NCBI GenBank assembly: GCA_009760855.2
Contig: WPIO01000055.1
Coordinates: 1,226,001-1,290,000 of the forward strand
Reading direction: 5' to 3'
Length of the DNA stretch: 64,000 nucleotides
From: Cristatella mucedo
Taxonomy: Eukaryota; Bryozoa; Phylactolaemata; Cristatellidae
Shown: positions 23,801 through 38,600 of the stretch, in pieces
How positions within the stretch are numbered: the stretch's first letter is position 1
How the letters are laid out: every line of letters begins with the position of its first letter
The notes under the pieces: model-generated
The model's input: the letters and a program-made list of their open reading frames with translations, nothing else
What the model was told of the DNA's origin: nothing
The model's database searches: none
Made by a program: the position numbers and the translations under genes

Positions 23801-26800
23801 GCGTATTTTGGGGAAATTAAGGTTACTCGATTGTCACTAATGAGCTTTCAGAACGAAATAAATGGCAGAAAATGATATGACCCCGAAGTTTCAGTCCAGA
23901 TACTAGCGACACCATTTCACCGAAACTACTCTCTTTCGTGTGACCAAGACATCCTAAATAAAAAGAAAGGTGGCAAAGCCACTGCCCTTGTTCTCCGAGA
24001 TGTATCATCTGCGTTCGTTGCTATCTATCAAGACATAATACTAGTAACATTTAAATGACGATTGGTATTGCCGAAATGGCATCAGCGTGAGGCAAATCAT
24101 ACTTTCCGATTGCGTTTTACCGGCATATCTCCGGCAATCACGTGTCAATCCTCAGGTCAGCCATGGCCTGGGGTTAATTAAAGCATACAGAGTAAAATTC
24201 TTACTCTAATCCTCAAGGTCGCAATGGCATGGCTCCTTAATGCCTAGCTCATCTTGAGCACTAGATTTGACATCCTCGGGCGCTCAGATTTTCTACAGAA
24301 ATTGAATTAGCTGTTCTTATCTGGTGCTTAAAGGTCGTCAGCGTCACAAGTCTTTCCTCTCATATCCGAGATTTCCGAATTCACGACTGCAATTCTTATT
24401 CAGCGACAAATTCTATCCTAAAGTTACTATTCCTACTGTTCTGACTCGAACCATTGAGTTACACATCATATGAATCTCAAAACCCTTGGAGACCTCGCCT
24501 TTAGTTCCTATGCTCCCAAAGCCTGGAACTCATTACCGACGCTCGTCACGATGTCCCCTGGTATGAAAATATTTACAAGGAAGCTTAAAATGCACTTATT
24601 TACTACAGAATTTTGTGTGTCTTTGTGATCTTTCTGTCATGGACATATACCTCCTTGCACTGTGCCTGCTGCTTGCGAAAGCTACCATCCATCAATCATT
24701 CGTTAATGTTGTCTATGCAGCATCTGTGTTGTGCCGAGAAAGAGATTCAGTTCTCTGACGGCGATGAACAAATGTATAGTTATTATTATTATTATTATAA
24801 TCTCCATGATACTCGCTTCCTCGACTGCCCTCGTTAAGTAGCTGTGCTTCTGAATTTCTCTTTGTAATGTGCGATACAGCCTGTTGTATACAAGTATTAG
24901 CACCGAAGCGCTGATCATGCTTTGATTGCACAAATGAAAACTGTCTCTTGCGATATACGCTTAGTCGATGTTACTTTGTGGAAAAATATAGTACATACTA
25001 TAAATTGCATTAGGGCACCGAGCATTTTCTTACTATACGCTTCCTGGTCTACTAATGGGCCAAATAGTTATTCATAATCTGGCCGAATAAAAGTGTTCGG
25101 CCTGATACGAATTGTGGTGACGTGACATCCGTTTCTACATATGGGGCTGCTGCAACAAGTGGACTGAAGCAATTCTTTAATTAAATTAATATATTTTTTT
25201 AGGATTACTGAGATAACTAGTAGCTGGCACTTTAAGGGACATTGACCCATTTTCGAGTTGAAAATAAGCATGACGAGATTTTCCATGCTGTGTCAATGCT
25301 TAGTGCCATATTTTTGCACCACCTATTATACAAGCAAATAAATTAATCTTTCGTACAGTTGGCCATATTTCAGAAAACCTAGCAGCTGCCTTAAAGCTGA
25401 CAACATGGTACGATTACTTTTTGAAAGCTAATACAGCATTTGTCATTAACTGAACCCCAAGTGACAATTTATATGTTTAATTAACCTAATTCAATCCTTA
25501 GTTTAAAAAGACTTGCGAAAGATAATAACGCGACACACGATTAACTGTTTATTTTTAGTTTTTTTATTAAACCAGTGATATAAAAATGTTTGCTGAGATT
25601 TTAAATTTCTTTTTATTATTAAACTTGGACTAATTTCTCACACTGCTCTTATTTTTATGATTATTTAGTCATTCGTATCCCGCCAAAAAGTGAACATCAT
25701 AAATTTGGAAGAGCCCTAATTAAATCGGGTAGATTATTTTTACACATTTTCCTAGATCCACGAATTGCCTTTATTAATTCCCATCAGCAGTTGTCTTCAA
25801 GATGTAAAAATTTTCTAAGCTCAGGTTGCACAAAATAAAAAGCTGAATACATTTATTACAACGTTTGGTGACCAAGCTACCGTAGGATGAGAGCTCTTCC
25901 TCCACTGTGAAGTCGGCCTACTTTTAATGAAGAACAATGGCCTAAATCAGGGCTACTTTGAGCATGCATTGTTTACATGGCGTCTAGATTTGTGATCCCA
26001 TTTATTCATGACTCCTGCAATTCATACATAATTACTTTATCTACTTGTATAGCACCTAAGATAACTTATTCTCTATTCAGGCGCTTTACATATGCCATGG
26101 GATTTGACCCCACGACCTCAGCCAGACCTTGGTGGGGCGAACACCTTAACTAGTGCGGCAGTGCTTCAAATCATCTGCAACCGGTGAAAACTCAGAGGCT
26201 CGTCTGGTTATTCGTTAAAAGTGTAGCTGCCACATTAAGGCACTTTGTTGAAGCTTCACTGGCTCCTTATCAACCATTGAATCCCTGTCACGATCTCCTT
26301 TGGGGCTTGCAGGTGACTTCGTCGGTTAAGACCAGCTCACCTGTTTGATCTCATTACTTCTTCTGTACACCGTGGCACCAGCCCCTTCTGAGTAAATGGT
26401 CATCTCAACGTCCCTCACGCTAAATGTAAACCTCTTGGTGATCGAGCCTTCAGCTAGTATGCGCAGAAAATCCGTAGCTCGCTTTCAAGCACGGTAACTG
26501 TGAGCATTAACCTTGCATCCGTTAAGCTTCAGCTCAAGATGCATCAGTTCTGGTCAGCTTTCCATTAGCCTCAGTGAACTTGTTTTTAGTTGTTCTGGCA
26601 TTTTTTGAGTTGGTAACTATGCATGATTCAGTACGTGTTACTCGCCGAAGGTTTAACCAACCAGCCAGTGGCTATGAGTGCGATCGAGTTGGCTTTAACG
26701 TACCACTACTTTGGCCCAAGTGCGATCCATAGATGTGCGATCGATGAGTGCGATCAAGTGGGATATATATATATATATATATCATATATATATATATATA

Positions 26801-29800
26801 TATCATATATATATATATGTCTGCTACTTCACTCTCAATACCTTGATACAAACTAACCCTGTACTACTGATTGTCTTGCACTGAATCACAAAACATCTTT
26901 ATGGAGAACAATTCAATTTTTCAGAGAGTGCTATGCAAAAAGCATTCTATTTTTTATTTTATTATTTTTAAGCCTTTGCACAAAGTTTTATAAAGTAATT
27001 TCAATCGCCTTGAAAGAGATCAATTTCTTTGAGAGCCCTATACAAATAAATGTATCATTATTATTACTAAGCTATATAAACTAACCTCTTGTTCTCTCAA
27101 CTCCCTTGTTGTATGTATTAGTGGCATCTGCGGATGGATAGCGGTAAGCTTTCTTAAATTAAATGATGATGAAACTAACTTACTATTTATTGGAAAACCA
27201 GGTGCAATTGAGAAATCTGAAAGTTTAACGCTCAAAATCCGCTCTGCCAGCACATCTCTTGTTGAATCTGCACGTAATTTGGGTGGTCTGTCTGTTCCAA
27301 AGTGACCTTTAATCAGACGACCAAGTTAGCTCCACAGTCAAGCCTGCTTACTTTCAGCTGCATACCATTGCTAAGATTCGGGCTTACTTAGAAAGTAATA
27401 CTACATCTAAATTGATCCATGCATTTGTGACATCTCGTCCTGACTTCTGTAACTCACTGCTTTCTGGTCTAGCGGCCTATGCAATCAGACGCTTATAGCT
27501 GATGCAAAACTCAGCAGCTAGGCTTGCCTGTTGTGAGCGTCAAAGTTGCCACATCACACCTCTTCTTGCCGGCCCTGAACTGGCCTCAATTCAACAAACG
27601 CATCAACGTTAAGATTTCGTCACTATTAAAATTTGGGTCCTTTCATTCTTTGGCTCCAGCTTATCTTATTATCAGAACTACCCCCCAAAAGGCTAAGCAT
27701 CGTAGCACTGACTTTTCAGTTTCAAATTGTTTAGCTAGACCTCGTATGAACCTCAAATCCTTTGGGGAACGTGTCTTTAGCTCGTATCATCCCAAAGTCT
27801 GGAACAGACTTCCAACTGGCGTCACGACATGCCCTGACTTGATAATTAAAAGAAGGTAAAAACACACATATTTATTACAACATTTATTGGGTCTATGTGA
27901 CTACTCTTTGTCTGCTTATGCTTGCTGACACTGCATGCTGCCACAAACTACATTTACATGCTGACCATAATTGTTTCACTGCTAGCCACGTTGTGCTTAT
28001 CATTGAGCTTATCGCTGGCTCCCAGCGTCTTTAGCTTCCGCTAACGCAGACCGTTCGACGTTGCTTCCTTTCCAGAAAACTAAAGTGCCCAAAAAGAGAT
28101 TAAGTTCTGTGATGGCGCTTTAAAAATTCACTACTGCCATTCTTTTATTCTTATCCCAAGTGTGACCTGTTGGATAGCTTACAATTAAATATCAATCGTA
28201 TGTAGGAGCTGAGCTTGCAGCCAGCAAGCGCGTGTTGAGTTTTAAAACAAATTATTTCAAAATGCTGAATAGTTAAAGTTTTCTACAATAAAAAAAGTCG
28301 ATGGTTAATGCTTACTTCTATGGTTTTAACATGAAAAAAGATCTGGGTTCCTATTGTAATTATTTCAGCAGCAATGACATTTTCCTGAGAAGAATTAATC
28401 GTTAGGTTTCACTAGACAGCATACGATAGTGTATCATGCTTATGATGCATATTTAACAGAGACGAAAGTGTTGAGTATGTTTGCAAACGGGTAAAACCTA
28501 ATCAGAAGCTTGATCAGGACCTAAATCAAATTTTAATTAAATTGTATTTAAAACCTAATCTTTTGAATTAAAACCTAATCAGACGCTTGATCAGAACCTA
28601 AATCAAATTTAAATTACATTTTTTTTAAACCTAATCTTTAGAATTAAAACCTAATCAGAAGCAAGTCTTGATTGTATTCAGCTTTCAACTTCGCTCCAAG
28701 CTGTCCCCATTAATTATTCTACTCTGACTATATCTTCGCAATAATTACGATGGCGATAAAAACATGATCACATGTGGCCTCAAAGTGTTGTCCAATGGTA
28801 TAATTCAGGTTCACAGATGCATTCATTTAACATGCTTAACATAACACGCTTAACAACATACTTAACATATACATATTTTATTAAGCCCTGCCGTAAGAAA
28901 TTATGGGATTGGAGCATGTTCACTTCTCTGTGATTCAGCAAAATCATCCGCAATGAGGAAACTAGGATTAATTGCCCGGCGGCGGCTAAAATTATAAAGA
29001 TTGATATACCCCCACTAAATGCTGATTCTGTTACTGCCGCTTCCGGAAGATCTGCATCCCTTTGTAACTTGAGGTAAATCTCAGGTCACGAACCCTCTAC
29101 AATGACCTATGCACTTGATTGCTTGAGTCCTGATTTGACATGCATAGATTAGCGAGGTCATTTGACTTTTCCCTTAAGAAAGGAGAATGAAAGAATAGTT
29201 TCATTTGTGGCTAATCTCAAACCACTAGCTAATTATTTTTAAAGGTATTTTGTAATCAGGTTGAAATTATGAAAGTACCAGCACTAACTTTGTAGGTCAA
29301 TTAAGAATTTCTCATGAGTTTAATAGGCTTAATTCAAAACGTCCGATCAGCAAACTTTCAATTTGCTTGCACACTTTTACTAGAAATACGTCACCTGTCT
29401 TCGACAGCAAAAGATACGATATACGACAATATTTTCTGATTTTAATTTTCACTGCTGTTTGCCTATGTGTAAATGGTATTGGTTGACCTATTTCGCTGAG
29501 TTTAACTGACTGACATTTAATTGTTTAAGACACAGAAGACGCAAAAATTACTCTTTACTAAAAATTACTTATACTTTTTGGTATCTGCTTCTTCATATGG
29601 TTACAATGTTCTCACTCGTGGAAGTATAAGCAACGCAAGAGTTTAGGGTGAGCTTGCGAAACACAAGCATTGTACTTACACTGTTCAGACTCTATTACAA
29701 CATTGCTGAGATGCAGAGTTTCGTTACACGACAACGAACTATTCACTTGAAGAACAATCTACAAAAACCCGTTCCATGTAACTCGTCAGAACAGTTCGTT

Positions 29801-31618
29801 CCTGAGTGACAAAGTGTACTCAAATTTAACGGAAATATGTTCAAGCATTATAATTCAGTTAAAATTCTTGAAGGGCTTTCCTATCAAGTGCATTACAAGA
29901 AGCAAATTTTGGAACTTATAAGCGCCTTATATAGAATTGAGCTCGCATTTTGCATCCTTAACTGAGTTTTTTAAATAAATGCGAAAGATTGTGCAACTTT
30001 ATCTTAAGATACGTAGTGTAATTTATCTCTTTCTGCAATTCCAGAAATCCCAAAGAGTATTTGAGTTACGCAGGAGAGTTTTTGGCAGCCTTCTCAAACC
30101 CCAAGTGGCTTTTACTACGCATGCGGTGTCTAAAAGCCTATATATAAATAAATACATATATATATATATATTTATTTATTTGTTTATTTGTTCATTTATT
30201 TATTTGTTTATTTATTTGTTTATTTATGTATTTATTTACATATATTTATATTGATGTATATATATATATATTTATAAATTTATCAGATATCTCAAGCAAC
30301 AAAGATAAACTGGGAAGCATTTCCGAGTCAGGCAGGAAGGCAGATGGTGTAGAAGTGAGTATCGTAGAAGTAGCAGCTCAGGATAGGTACAAAGCAAAGG
30401 ATACGCTACAGGCGGCATCAGGAGATTAGATTTCGTTGCGTACGTGTCTGTATTACTGGAAGAAGCATTGTGGTCTAGGCAGACGGACAATTTAAGTAGC
30501 CACCTGATTGCCATGTCACCGTGCAAGCGCAGATTCTTTAACTCGGCCGACCTTACACTTTGCCAGTGACGGATAGATTTTACCCACTCAAGTGGACACT
30601 TCGTAGCTCATGGTTAAATACTGTTCAGCAGTTCCGTGCTGTTTATTTCTAACTACTCAATACATCAACTGCCCTCGGGAGTCGGTTATGCTTCTGAGTT
30701 ACTGTTTGTTTCCCCGAGGTGAAGTCTGCCAACGCCTGTAAGCCCGCCAAAAGCCGCTCGGGCATCTAGGGAACTATGGAAGCTCTCAAGCGTAACATGA
30801 GCTTAGTTCTATCGGCTTTGTGTAAAGAATAGACAAAGATAAGTTTCATTAAATTTGGCAGATTGCAAGCTACGTAACATGCATGACTTTTGGCATTTTA
30901 ACTTCGTGTGACGCTAGTAAACGCAGTAAACCGCGTTGTCTGAATGCAAAAAGGGGCGTGTATTCATTGTTTTCCTGTACATCACATGTACGTAGATTCA
31001 TTGGCCAAGTTTACGTTGAGAGATATTATCGCTGAAGAACACGCGGTCTGTAAAACCAATATCGTATTGATCAGATACCCGAGGAAAGAAAGGCTCGAGT
31101 CTTATGTAGCTTACTCCGCAGGTCAATTGGCCTCTGCATTTAGGCACTTAAGTTTGGAGCAAAACTCTGCAGCTAGGCGCGTCTGCCGTGAGCTCGGCAG
31201 ACATTGCATCACACTAGTTCTCGTCGACCTGCACTGAACGCAAGCAGCGTGCGGACTTCAACATTCGGTCGTTCACTTTCAGGTCCCTTGGCTATCTGAC
31301 TCTAGCCTACCTGTCTGATCTACTCCCCCCCCCCCACTCCTACACTCTCATTGTCTGACGATTTGGAACCTGACAATTTAGAAAAACCAAGTGCCTGGAG
31401 CGGAGCAGAATGTGGCTATTGTGAAGGGAAATTAATCCAAGGCATGCATACGTCTCCTTGTGCTGAAATGATGCACATACATGTCTCAATCAACTGCAGA
31501 CTCTCTCTTTGTATTGCTACTGTTCGCAGCTCAATCACTGAGTGCATGGTCTATATTTTTTCAAATCAAATGCTCTGTTAATTTTACATTTTATATAACT
31601 GTATGTATATATATGTAT

Positions 31619-31655
<37 letters not shown>

Positions 31656-34600
31656 ATATATTGTATAATTTTAAAAGCTAAGCTCAGAACTAGATATTGA
31701 AATGTTATTGACGTAAGTATTTTGTTGTGTTGACGAGAGAAAAATCGAGAAACTTAAGAATCTAGATTAACTTTTGTAATAATACTAGAACAAGGAAGGT
31801 AAATTCTAGCGGAAAGACAATAATCGACTAAATAAGTTAAACGAGCTCATTTACTTTACACTCCTCGATTTATTTTGCTGTGTTGTATATGTTTGCATTC
31901 CAGGTCTAAATTAAGTTCCTGTACACACTTGGCAAGGTGTAAAAGGGCTGCCTGAACTACATTGCATCCGCAGGAAGTGCTTCACAATGACGCTGAACAA
32001 GGTGATGAAGGTGACCCATACATTTACAATCCACGTACATGTAGCTAGTAATAACTATATACATATATATATTTATATATATATTATAAATGTAATTTGC
32101 ATGTATACTTTTTATAATAGTTTTATTTTGCCTGAATTTAAACAAATCAGACTACGATTATGCCTCAAATAAGTCTTAGTGAATTATTTTATGCTACTCA
32201 TGAAATCGTCCTCAATTTCTAGGCTAAGAATCATTATAGAAATCATGCATTCAGTCTGATCTCAAATTAACTTAATTACAGGGACTAGATATGCCAGCTT
32301 CAATTAAAGAGTTATAGGGGTTAGGCGTTATTGCGTCTAAGGGAAAGCATTTAGATGAAATTAGTCAATAACGGCCAAATTTAGTGAAGCGGCAGACGGT
32401 ATTGGAAAGGACAAAGTAAGAAGCAACCTCCTTCTCTGCTGCGGAACTCTAATGTAGTGCAAGACAGCCGCTGCATGTAGGTTCTCTATTGCAAGCAGTG
32501 CTCACCGATCTCATTTCAGTCCCAGCTAGTCCCGGCTAGTCAGAGCTAGAAGTGACTCTAGCGACTACTTGGCCTAGATTTGTTCTTCGACCTTGACGCT
32601 GTCAGCATTTCACCTTGACCTTGACCCTCAAATGTTCCCTTGCAAAGTCTGAGAACGCCGTCCTGAGAATTTGCGGGATTTATAAAGGCGTTTATTTATT
32701 TTCCGTCCGCAAGCTTTGTTTACACAGCGTCAATATCACCGTCCTTGTTTGGAATAGAAGAATCTATTTCATATTGGGCTCAGTTGGTTTACTAGCTGCC
32801 TACCCACAGCAAGCAGCAACGAGCCGTTTCTCTTGAGATGTCTATGTGAAGCTGAGACGTAGCGTTGGGCATGTGGGCGATGCGTCGACATCCAGAAATT
32901 AATATGGAAACGCATTTCGAATTCTAGAAACTCTAAATTTACGTGGTTTCCTCTAGGGATCTCCAAAGGATATTACCAAACAATGATTTTATTCTAGGCT
33001 TAATTTCTTCTCGTAATTCGTGAATATTTTCTTCAAAATACCCAGCCAAACAGTGCTGTTAAATTAATTTTGGAACCTGTCAAAATATGATCTTGACAAT
33101 AGTACACGGTCGGAGCGATTAGCATCTATCCTTAAAATGTAAATAACACGGCACCCTAACAGATCCAAGCGTTGGCTTAATTGCGGCCCGTTTGAAGTGG
33201 ATTTCACTGAAGCATCCACAGATGACATCACTGGATGCTTCAGATGCCTGAAAATCTCCGTAACTCCCTTATTTTGAGCTGCTCCTCGTCGTGAAATATG
33301 CACGTGAAATATGAATATTTATGTAAATATATTCTAAATAATATAACAATAATAATTTACATATAGAAATATGCTTGTCTATTCTGCGCCCGCACTCACC
33401 CTAGAGCTGTTCAGCAGCGATAAAGCGATGTTCTGGGAGCTATTGGATGGTTGCAAAACACCGATCCTCCGTCGGCTGCCATTTTCCTGCTGGACGTCGA
33501 TGGCAAGGCCGATACCGAATCCGTAGCTGGAGGAAAATGTAACGGAAAGACACGCTAGACCGGCAAACGGAAGTACGCCACTCTTGATTCCCGATGGTTC
33601 TCTCTGATAGAGACTTCTTGTCACATCCAGCCGAAGTCCTGAACGTGATTTGAACACACTTTTGGTTGCACAGGATTCAGCAGCAACCGTATAAATAGAT
33701 GTGCAAAGTTACGGAACTGAGATACAAGCAAAATGAGATAACTTATGAGTTTGATAAGTGTTTGCCTTTTTTGAAGCTATCTACAAAGCTGCCACCAAGC
33801 CTTAATTTCATCAGCTTATGAAAGAAACCCATTAACTAGACAATTGAGGTAGACTTTGCAGAATTAAGTTCTGCGTAAACCTTCTTAAACATGAGTACTA
33901 ATAAATTAGTCGCATTAGCTTAATGCAGTAAAGTGGTTTTGAAGCTTGTTAATTGTATGGCAGAAAATAGCATAAACTACTCAAAATACACTTTGCAAAC
34001 AGACTTCTAAGAAAGTTAGCATTTAGTATGAAAGTATTGCACCATAGGTTTTTATTGTAATTTCAACGGCAAATTTTCTTAAATATAAATTAACATAGAT
34101 TTACATGTGCGACAGACGTGCGGGTAAGCCGAACGCTGTCGTTTAACTATGGGTTGCATTGACAAAGAAGCACGTATATACCTGTCCTTAACCATGACCT
34201 CCGGGAATCTCGATTGTTGTACCTACTGCTTCTCCGACAGAACTCGATGAACGATTTGAATAAAAACAATCTGGGGGAAAATTGATACACATAATCCGGC
34301 TGGTTTAACAATAACGGCGTGCCGTGGCAGCTACTGCGTCATCAGCTATGAACTGCGGAGAACTGCGGTGGAAGACTCTACACTAGTTGGAGTTATTTTT
34401 AAGCAGAATTACCACTCGGTAGCGAAATATTGCAGGAGTCAAGCTGCCACACTACTCCTGCAATATTCTACACGGCACTTGCAGCCGCAGCTCATGATGT
34501 CATTCTCTGTAGATTCTCTTCGGGCAAGACTATTATCAGCGCATTGTGCAGCTTCAGCGAACCCACCTCTGACGCGGTGCCTTTCGAGAGCGTTCTGCCA

Positions 34601-35628
34601 AAGGTTATCTGTCACGCGCTAGCACAGCACTCGATATCGCTGGTATCAATCCAGCGATATCGTCCTCGGGGCCTCAAACAACTGTCACGTGCTCACCTCC
34701 GTCTCCACTGTATCGCCATGGAAGGAAAGCGTTCAGTTGTTCCCAGTCGCACAAGTCACCATTGAAGTCGCATTCAGTTACGACGGTATCTCCGCTAGCC
34801 ACCGTTCCTGAATTTGCCAATCAAGAGGAGCATTCATTTTAAATCGCTGATCACTTATCTTAGATGATATATTAGGCCATACGTCATCGGGCGCTGCCAT
34901 CAATCGACGCCAAAGGCCAGATAATAAACCATTTTGAAGATGCACGACCGCAGAGATTGAACGGAGCTCATGTATATTGTGATTAGCTAAGAATTGCAAT
35001 CGCATTGGCTAACACGTGGTGCATTACTTGTCAAAGTTTCTAGGAATTATAAAGTTGTCTCTGTCACTTTGCAGGGGCCATTTTGTACTCTAGGGAGCAG
35101 CCGGTGCGTGATTTTGCCGTTAAACAGTTTAAGCACAGAGAAAGGGTTTAGTTTCCCTCTGGTGACGTGTAAAGAAAAACAATAACTATAGCTAGGTATA
35201 CAATCAATTCACTATTATTAGCTCTAGACCTAGAAAAAAGTGGCCTCCAAAAACGAAGAATTCCGCATGCCTGATGGTGTGTACTGCGTCGCCTCGATTC
35301 CAGAAGATCGTGCGTACATTTACTATTGTTGTCCAAAGCTGTGAGCAGAAAACTGTGAGTGGCCCTCAACGACGGTGCGCTTTGAAATTCAAAAGTACCG
35401 GTAGCTATACCAGGCGACCAGCTTCAAAATAAGAGAGATTAGGTGATTTTGAAGTGAATCTTGCACGCTGCAGTTTCTCAAGAAAAAGTACGTGGCACAA
35501 GCGCATCCGGAAAGAATATCAAAATCGAACGCCCGCGTCTCACAGGACTTTGTGCCAATATTTGGAAGCGGGCAAACGGCAAAGAGTAGTGCCTAAAGAC
35601 TGGATAGGTTCACAGCTGAGACCATGTA

Positions 35629-35668
<40 letters not shown>

Positions 35669-38600
35669 TATGTATATGTATATATAGGTGAGCCGTAATG
35701 GCTCACTAGGTAAGGCGGTTGCTTTTCACGACCTCGGCCCCGAGGTCGTGGGTTCGAATCCTGTGGTGGGCGATTCTCTATCGCCACTGCAAGCGGTGGT
35801 GATAGCCGTCAAGGCTCTTCTGTCTCTATACAAAAAGAGGCTGTTAAATCGGCTAGTATTTATTTATTTATTTATATTAACAATTCCTTTGTATTCGTAT
35901 AGCGCCCTTCGCAAACCTAGTCACTCCTCAGGCGCTTCGCGTAAGCCGCGATGAGCTCGAGCCCAAGACATCGGTCATCAAGCACATGTGCCTTGACCTT
36001 GGTTCAAGGTGAGCACTTTAACTACTCTGCTAAACGAGCGCATGTAAAACAAAATGGACTCCCGCTGGCCATTGTTTGGAAACCTCGCGAAAGCTGAGCG
36101 GGTCTCTGTAATGGAAAACGGAATTCTTCTTCTCGCTGCTGCGACGACCGCACCAACGACGACCGCACCAACGACGACCGCACCGCAAGCTGGAGACGCT
36201 GCTGCTAGCGCACCAACGACGACCGCACCGCAAGCTGGAGACGCTGCTGCTAGCGCAAAATAACGTGCCAGCTAGACGGCGACAGCTACCAGCTGACGTC
36301 GCGAGATGGGCGAGAGAAGTAACCTGACGTCGCAGCTGTTCAAGTGGCAGTAAGCAGACGTAAACTATGGCCTCCTAAGACCGTTTCAGACGACGCTGCA
36401 ACACTGTAGCATGCCGTCATTATTTATCGTACTAATTGTCGCCGATGGCAATCGCCTAATGCAGCGAGCTGATAGTTTCTAAGCACTCCTTCGACACAAA
36501 AGCCTGGGCGTATCGAGCGATTTCGGTTAAGATGTCTTGGCATTGAAAGGTGTTGGCATTGTTTGCGATTCTGGTCTCCAAGACAAGTTGCAGCCATGCT
36601 GAGCTGTAGAACAAATGAAAAATGCTAGAGGTGCTATCGTAGACCTGCGGCCACAGATCTCTGACTGGCCTATAACCTCGCCGACCTATAACCGCTCACC
36701 CTCGAGTTATGCCTGAACGATATACCACTAACCGTTTGATCGTGCTTCATTTGCAGCCAATGTAGGGGGTCTAGAAAGAGATTGAGTTATCTGGGGCTTT
36801 ATGGCTAATGTATACTATTATTATCATTATCATTATGATTATTGTACGCGCCCATCTATTGCAACGTATGGCTGGAGCGAAGCTGTGGGAAGATTGGAGC
36901 GCAGCGGCACGCAGCGCATCACAATTGGACTCGCGCCAAGTTGAAGGTCGCGTCTAGCAGCCAGACGGAGCTGGATTCGGACAGGGGAAGAGAAAGTAGC
37001 GTCGCGCCTCTCAGCCGAATTTGACCGGCGCCGTGTGCAATTTAGTTGTGCCCGGCTCGACTGCAGTGGCCGGCGGCTACCCGGCTCAACAGCGCGATCG
37101 CCTCACAATCTTCCTCCTTAACATAAAAGCATGATGCTGGGCACCACCTTAAAAAAGTATACGCGCGGAAAGGGTGGACGTAATGTCGCGAGATTCTTTG
37201 CACCAGGGCGTGCGGTGCAGTTTGAAAAGCGCGCCAGCTAAGCGTATCGTGCGCAGTACTCTTAGCAGCAGTCAGAAAATGTAAGCATCGAGGATAGCGT
37301 CCCATCAGCGGTGCTCGGACTGCTGCGACTGTCGTCCGGCCACGATTGCGGCCCCCCATACGCAAGGTTAGGTACGGTGCGTCCGTTTAAGCGGGTTGGC
37401 TGACGCTGCGTCCGAAAAAGCGTCACCAGATGCAAGCGCGGTAGGTCCGACGGACCCCTTCCGTCCGCACCAAAGAGTAGCGCGGGGCCGTTCGAGACAG
37501 GTGGCGACGTCTGCCAGTAAATCCACCAAGGGCGCTACTCGAATCACTCAGCGCACGGCTAGGCGCTAAAATCTCGAGAGCCGGCACGGCGGCCGCGGCG
37601 CGTCGCTCGCCCGTCACCGGCGCGAGCGAAGCGCGATCGCGCGCGCGAGAGAGCCGCGCTCGACGCGCCTCGCTTCGAGCCGCCGGAGCGTCGCGCGCGC
37701 GCGAGCACGCTGCGCTTCGGACGATCGCCGAGCGCGGCGCTCGGCGATCTTTCTCTCCGCGGCGCGCTTTAAGCTGGCTTCCGCGCCGTGGCTCAACGCA
37801 CTCGGCCTTCTATCGCCCTTCGGCGCGGCCTTGCCCCACCCCACCCCCCCCAGCGCGACCTCTCTGGGCTGTCGGCGACGCTAGCGCACCGCCGGCTGGC
37901 GAGTCAGCGGTTCGGCTCTGACTTGCGAAGAATGAACTAGCATCGATGTTTCATCAGACCCATGAGTCGATGGACGCGCTTTTCGCTGGCTAGCTATTCT
38001 CAATAACCAATCGTATAGCACCCGGCAGGCTGACTCTAAAATGGAATTGCTACTTTGCGCTCTTTACTGCATTCGTCCTAACGCCACATACTTTTTCATC
38101 TCCCTTTTAGATTCAATAGCCCAAATGCTTTTGCAGAGTCAGCCTCTGCTGCCTCCTCTGGAGGAGTACAACTACTACAAATACTACTGCTATTACTCCT
38201 ACTACTACTTCTGCTACTACTCCTACTACCACTTCTGCTACTACTGTAACTACTCCGCCTACTCAATTTTGCTAATATGGAGAAGCACTCGAGGAAAAGC
38301 AATCGAGGCAAATAAAGGCAGCCACTCAGCGCTGGCGGTTGCTCGTATCTACCAGCGGTGAAAGCGACAGCGGCAAAACGGGTCGTGCCCGCGCGCACGA
38401 CCCGCCCTTTCAGCCACCACTGCCGCCGTAGCCGCCGTCGCCGCTGCTCGTGTGCGCCGCGACTCTGACAGGCCGGACGATAACGGTCGCAGCCGCGCTG
38501 TCCGCTCGCGCCCCGCCGAGATCGAGTCGGACCGCGCGCGCGAAGCAGCCCGCCCGCCCGCCCGCCCGCCCGCCCGCCACCGCCGCCGCCGGAAGCGCGG

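Noticed and set aside
33208..33242. Third MAM exon candidate between 33.4 and 29.8 kb
   Set aside because: The segment near 33.2 kb is a hairpin with no DVAIDD-like frame; the exon at 29,680-29,758 fits phase and splice signals better.
37042..37844. GC-rich minus frames upstream of exon 2
   Set aside because: Arg/Ala-rich composition artefacts within the CpG island, no homology pattern or exon phase support.
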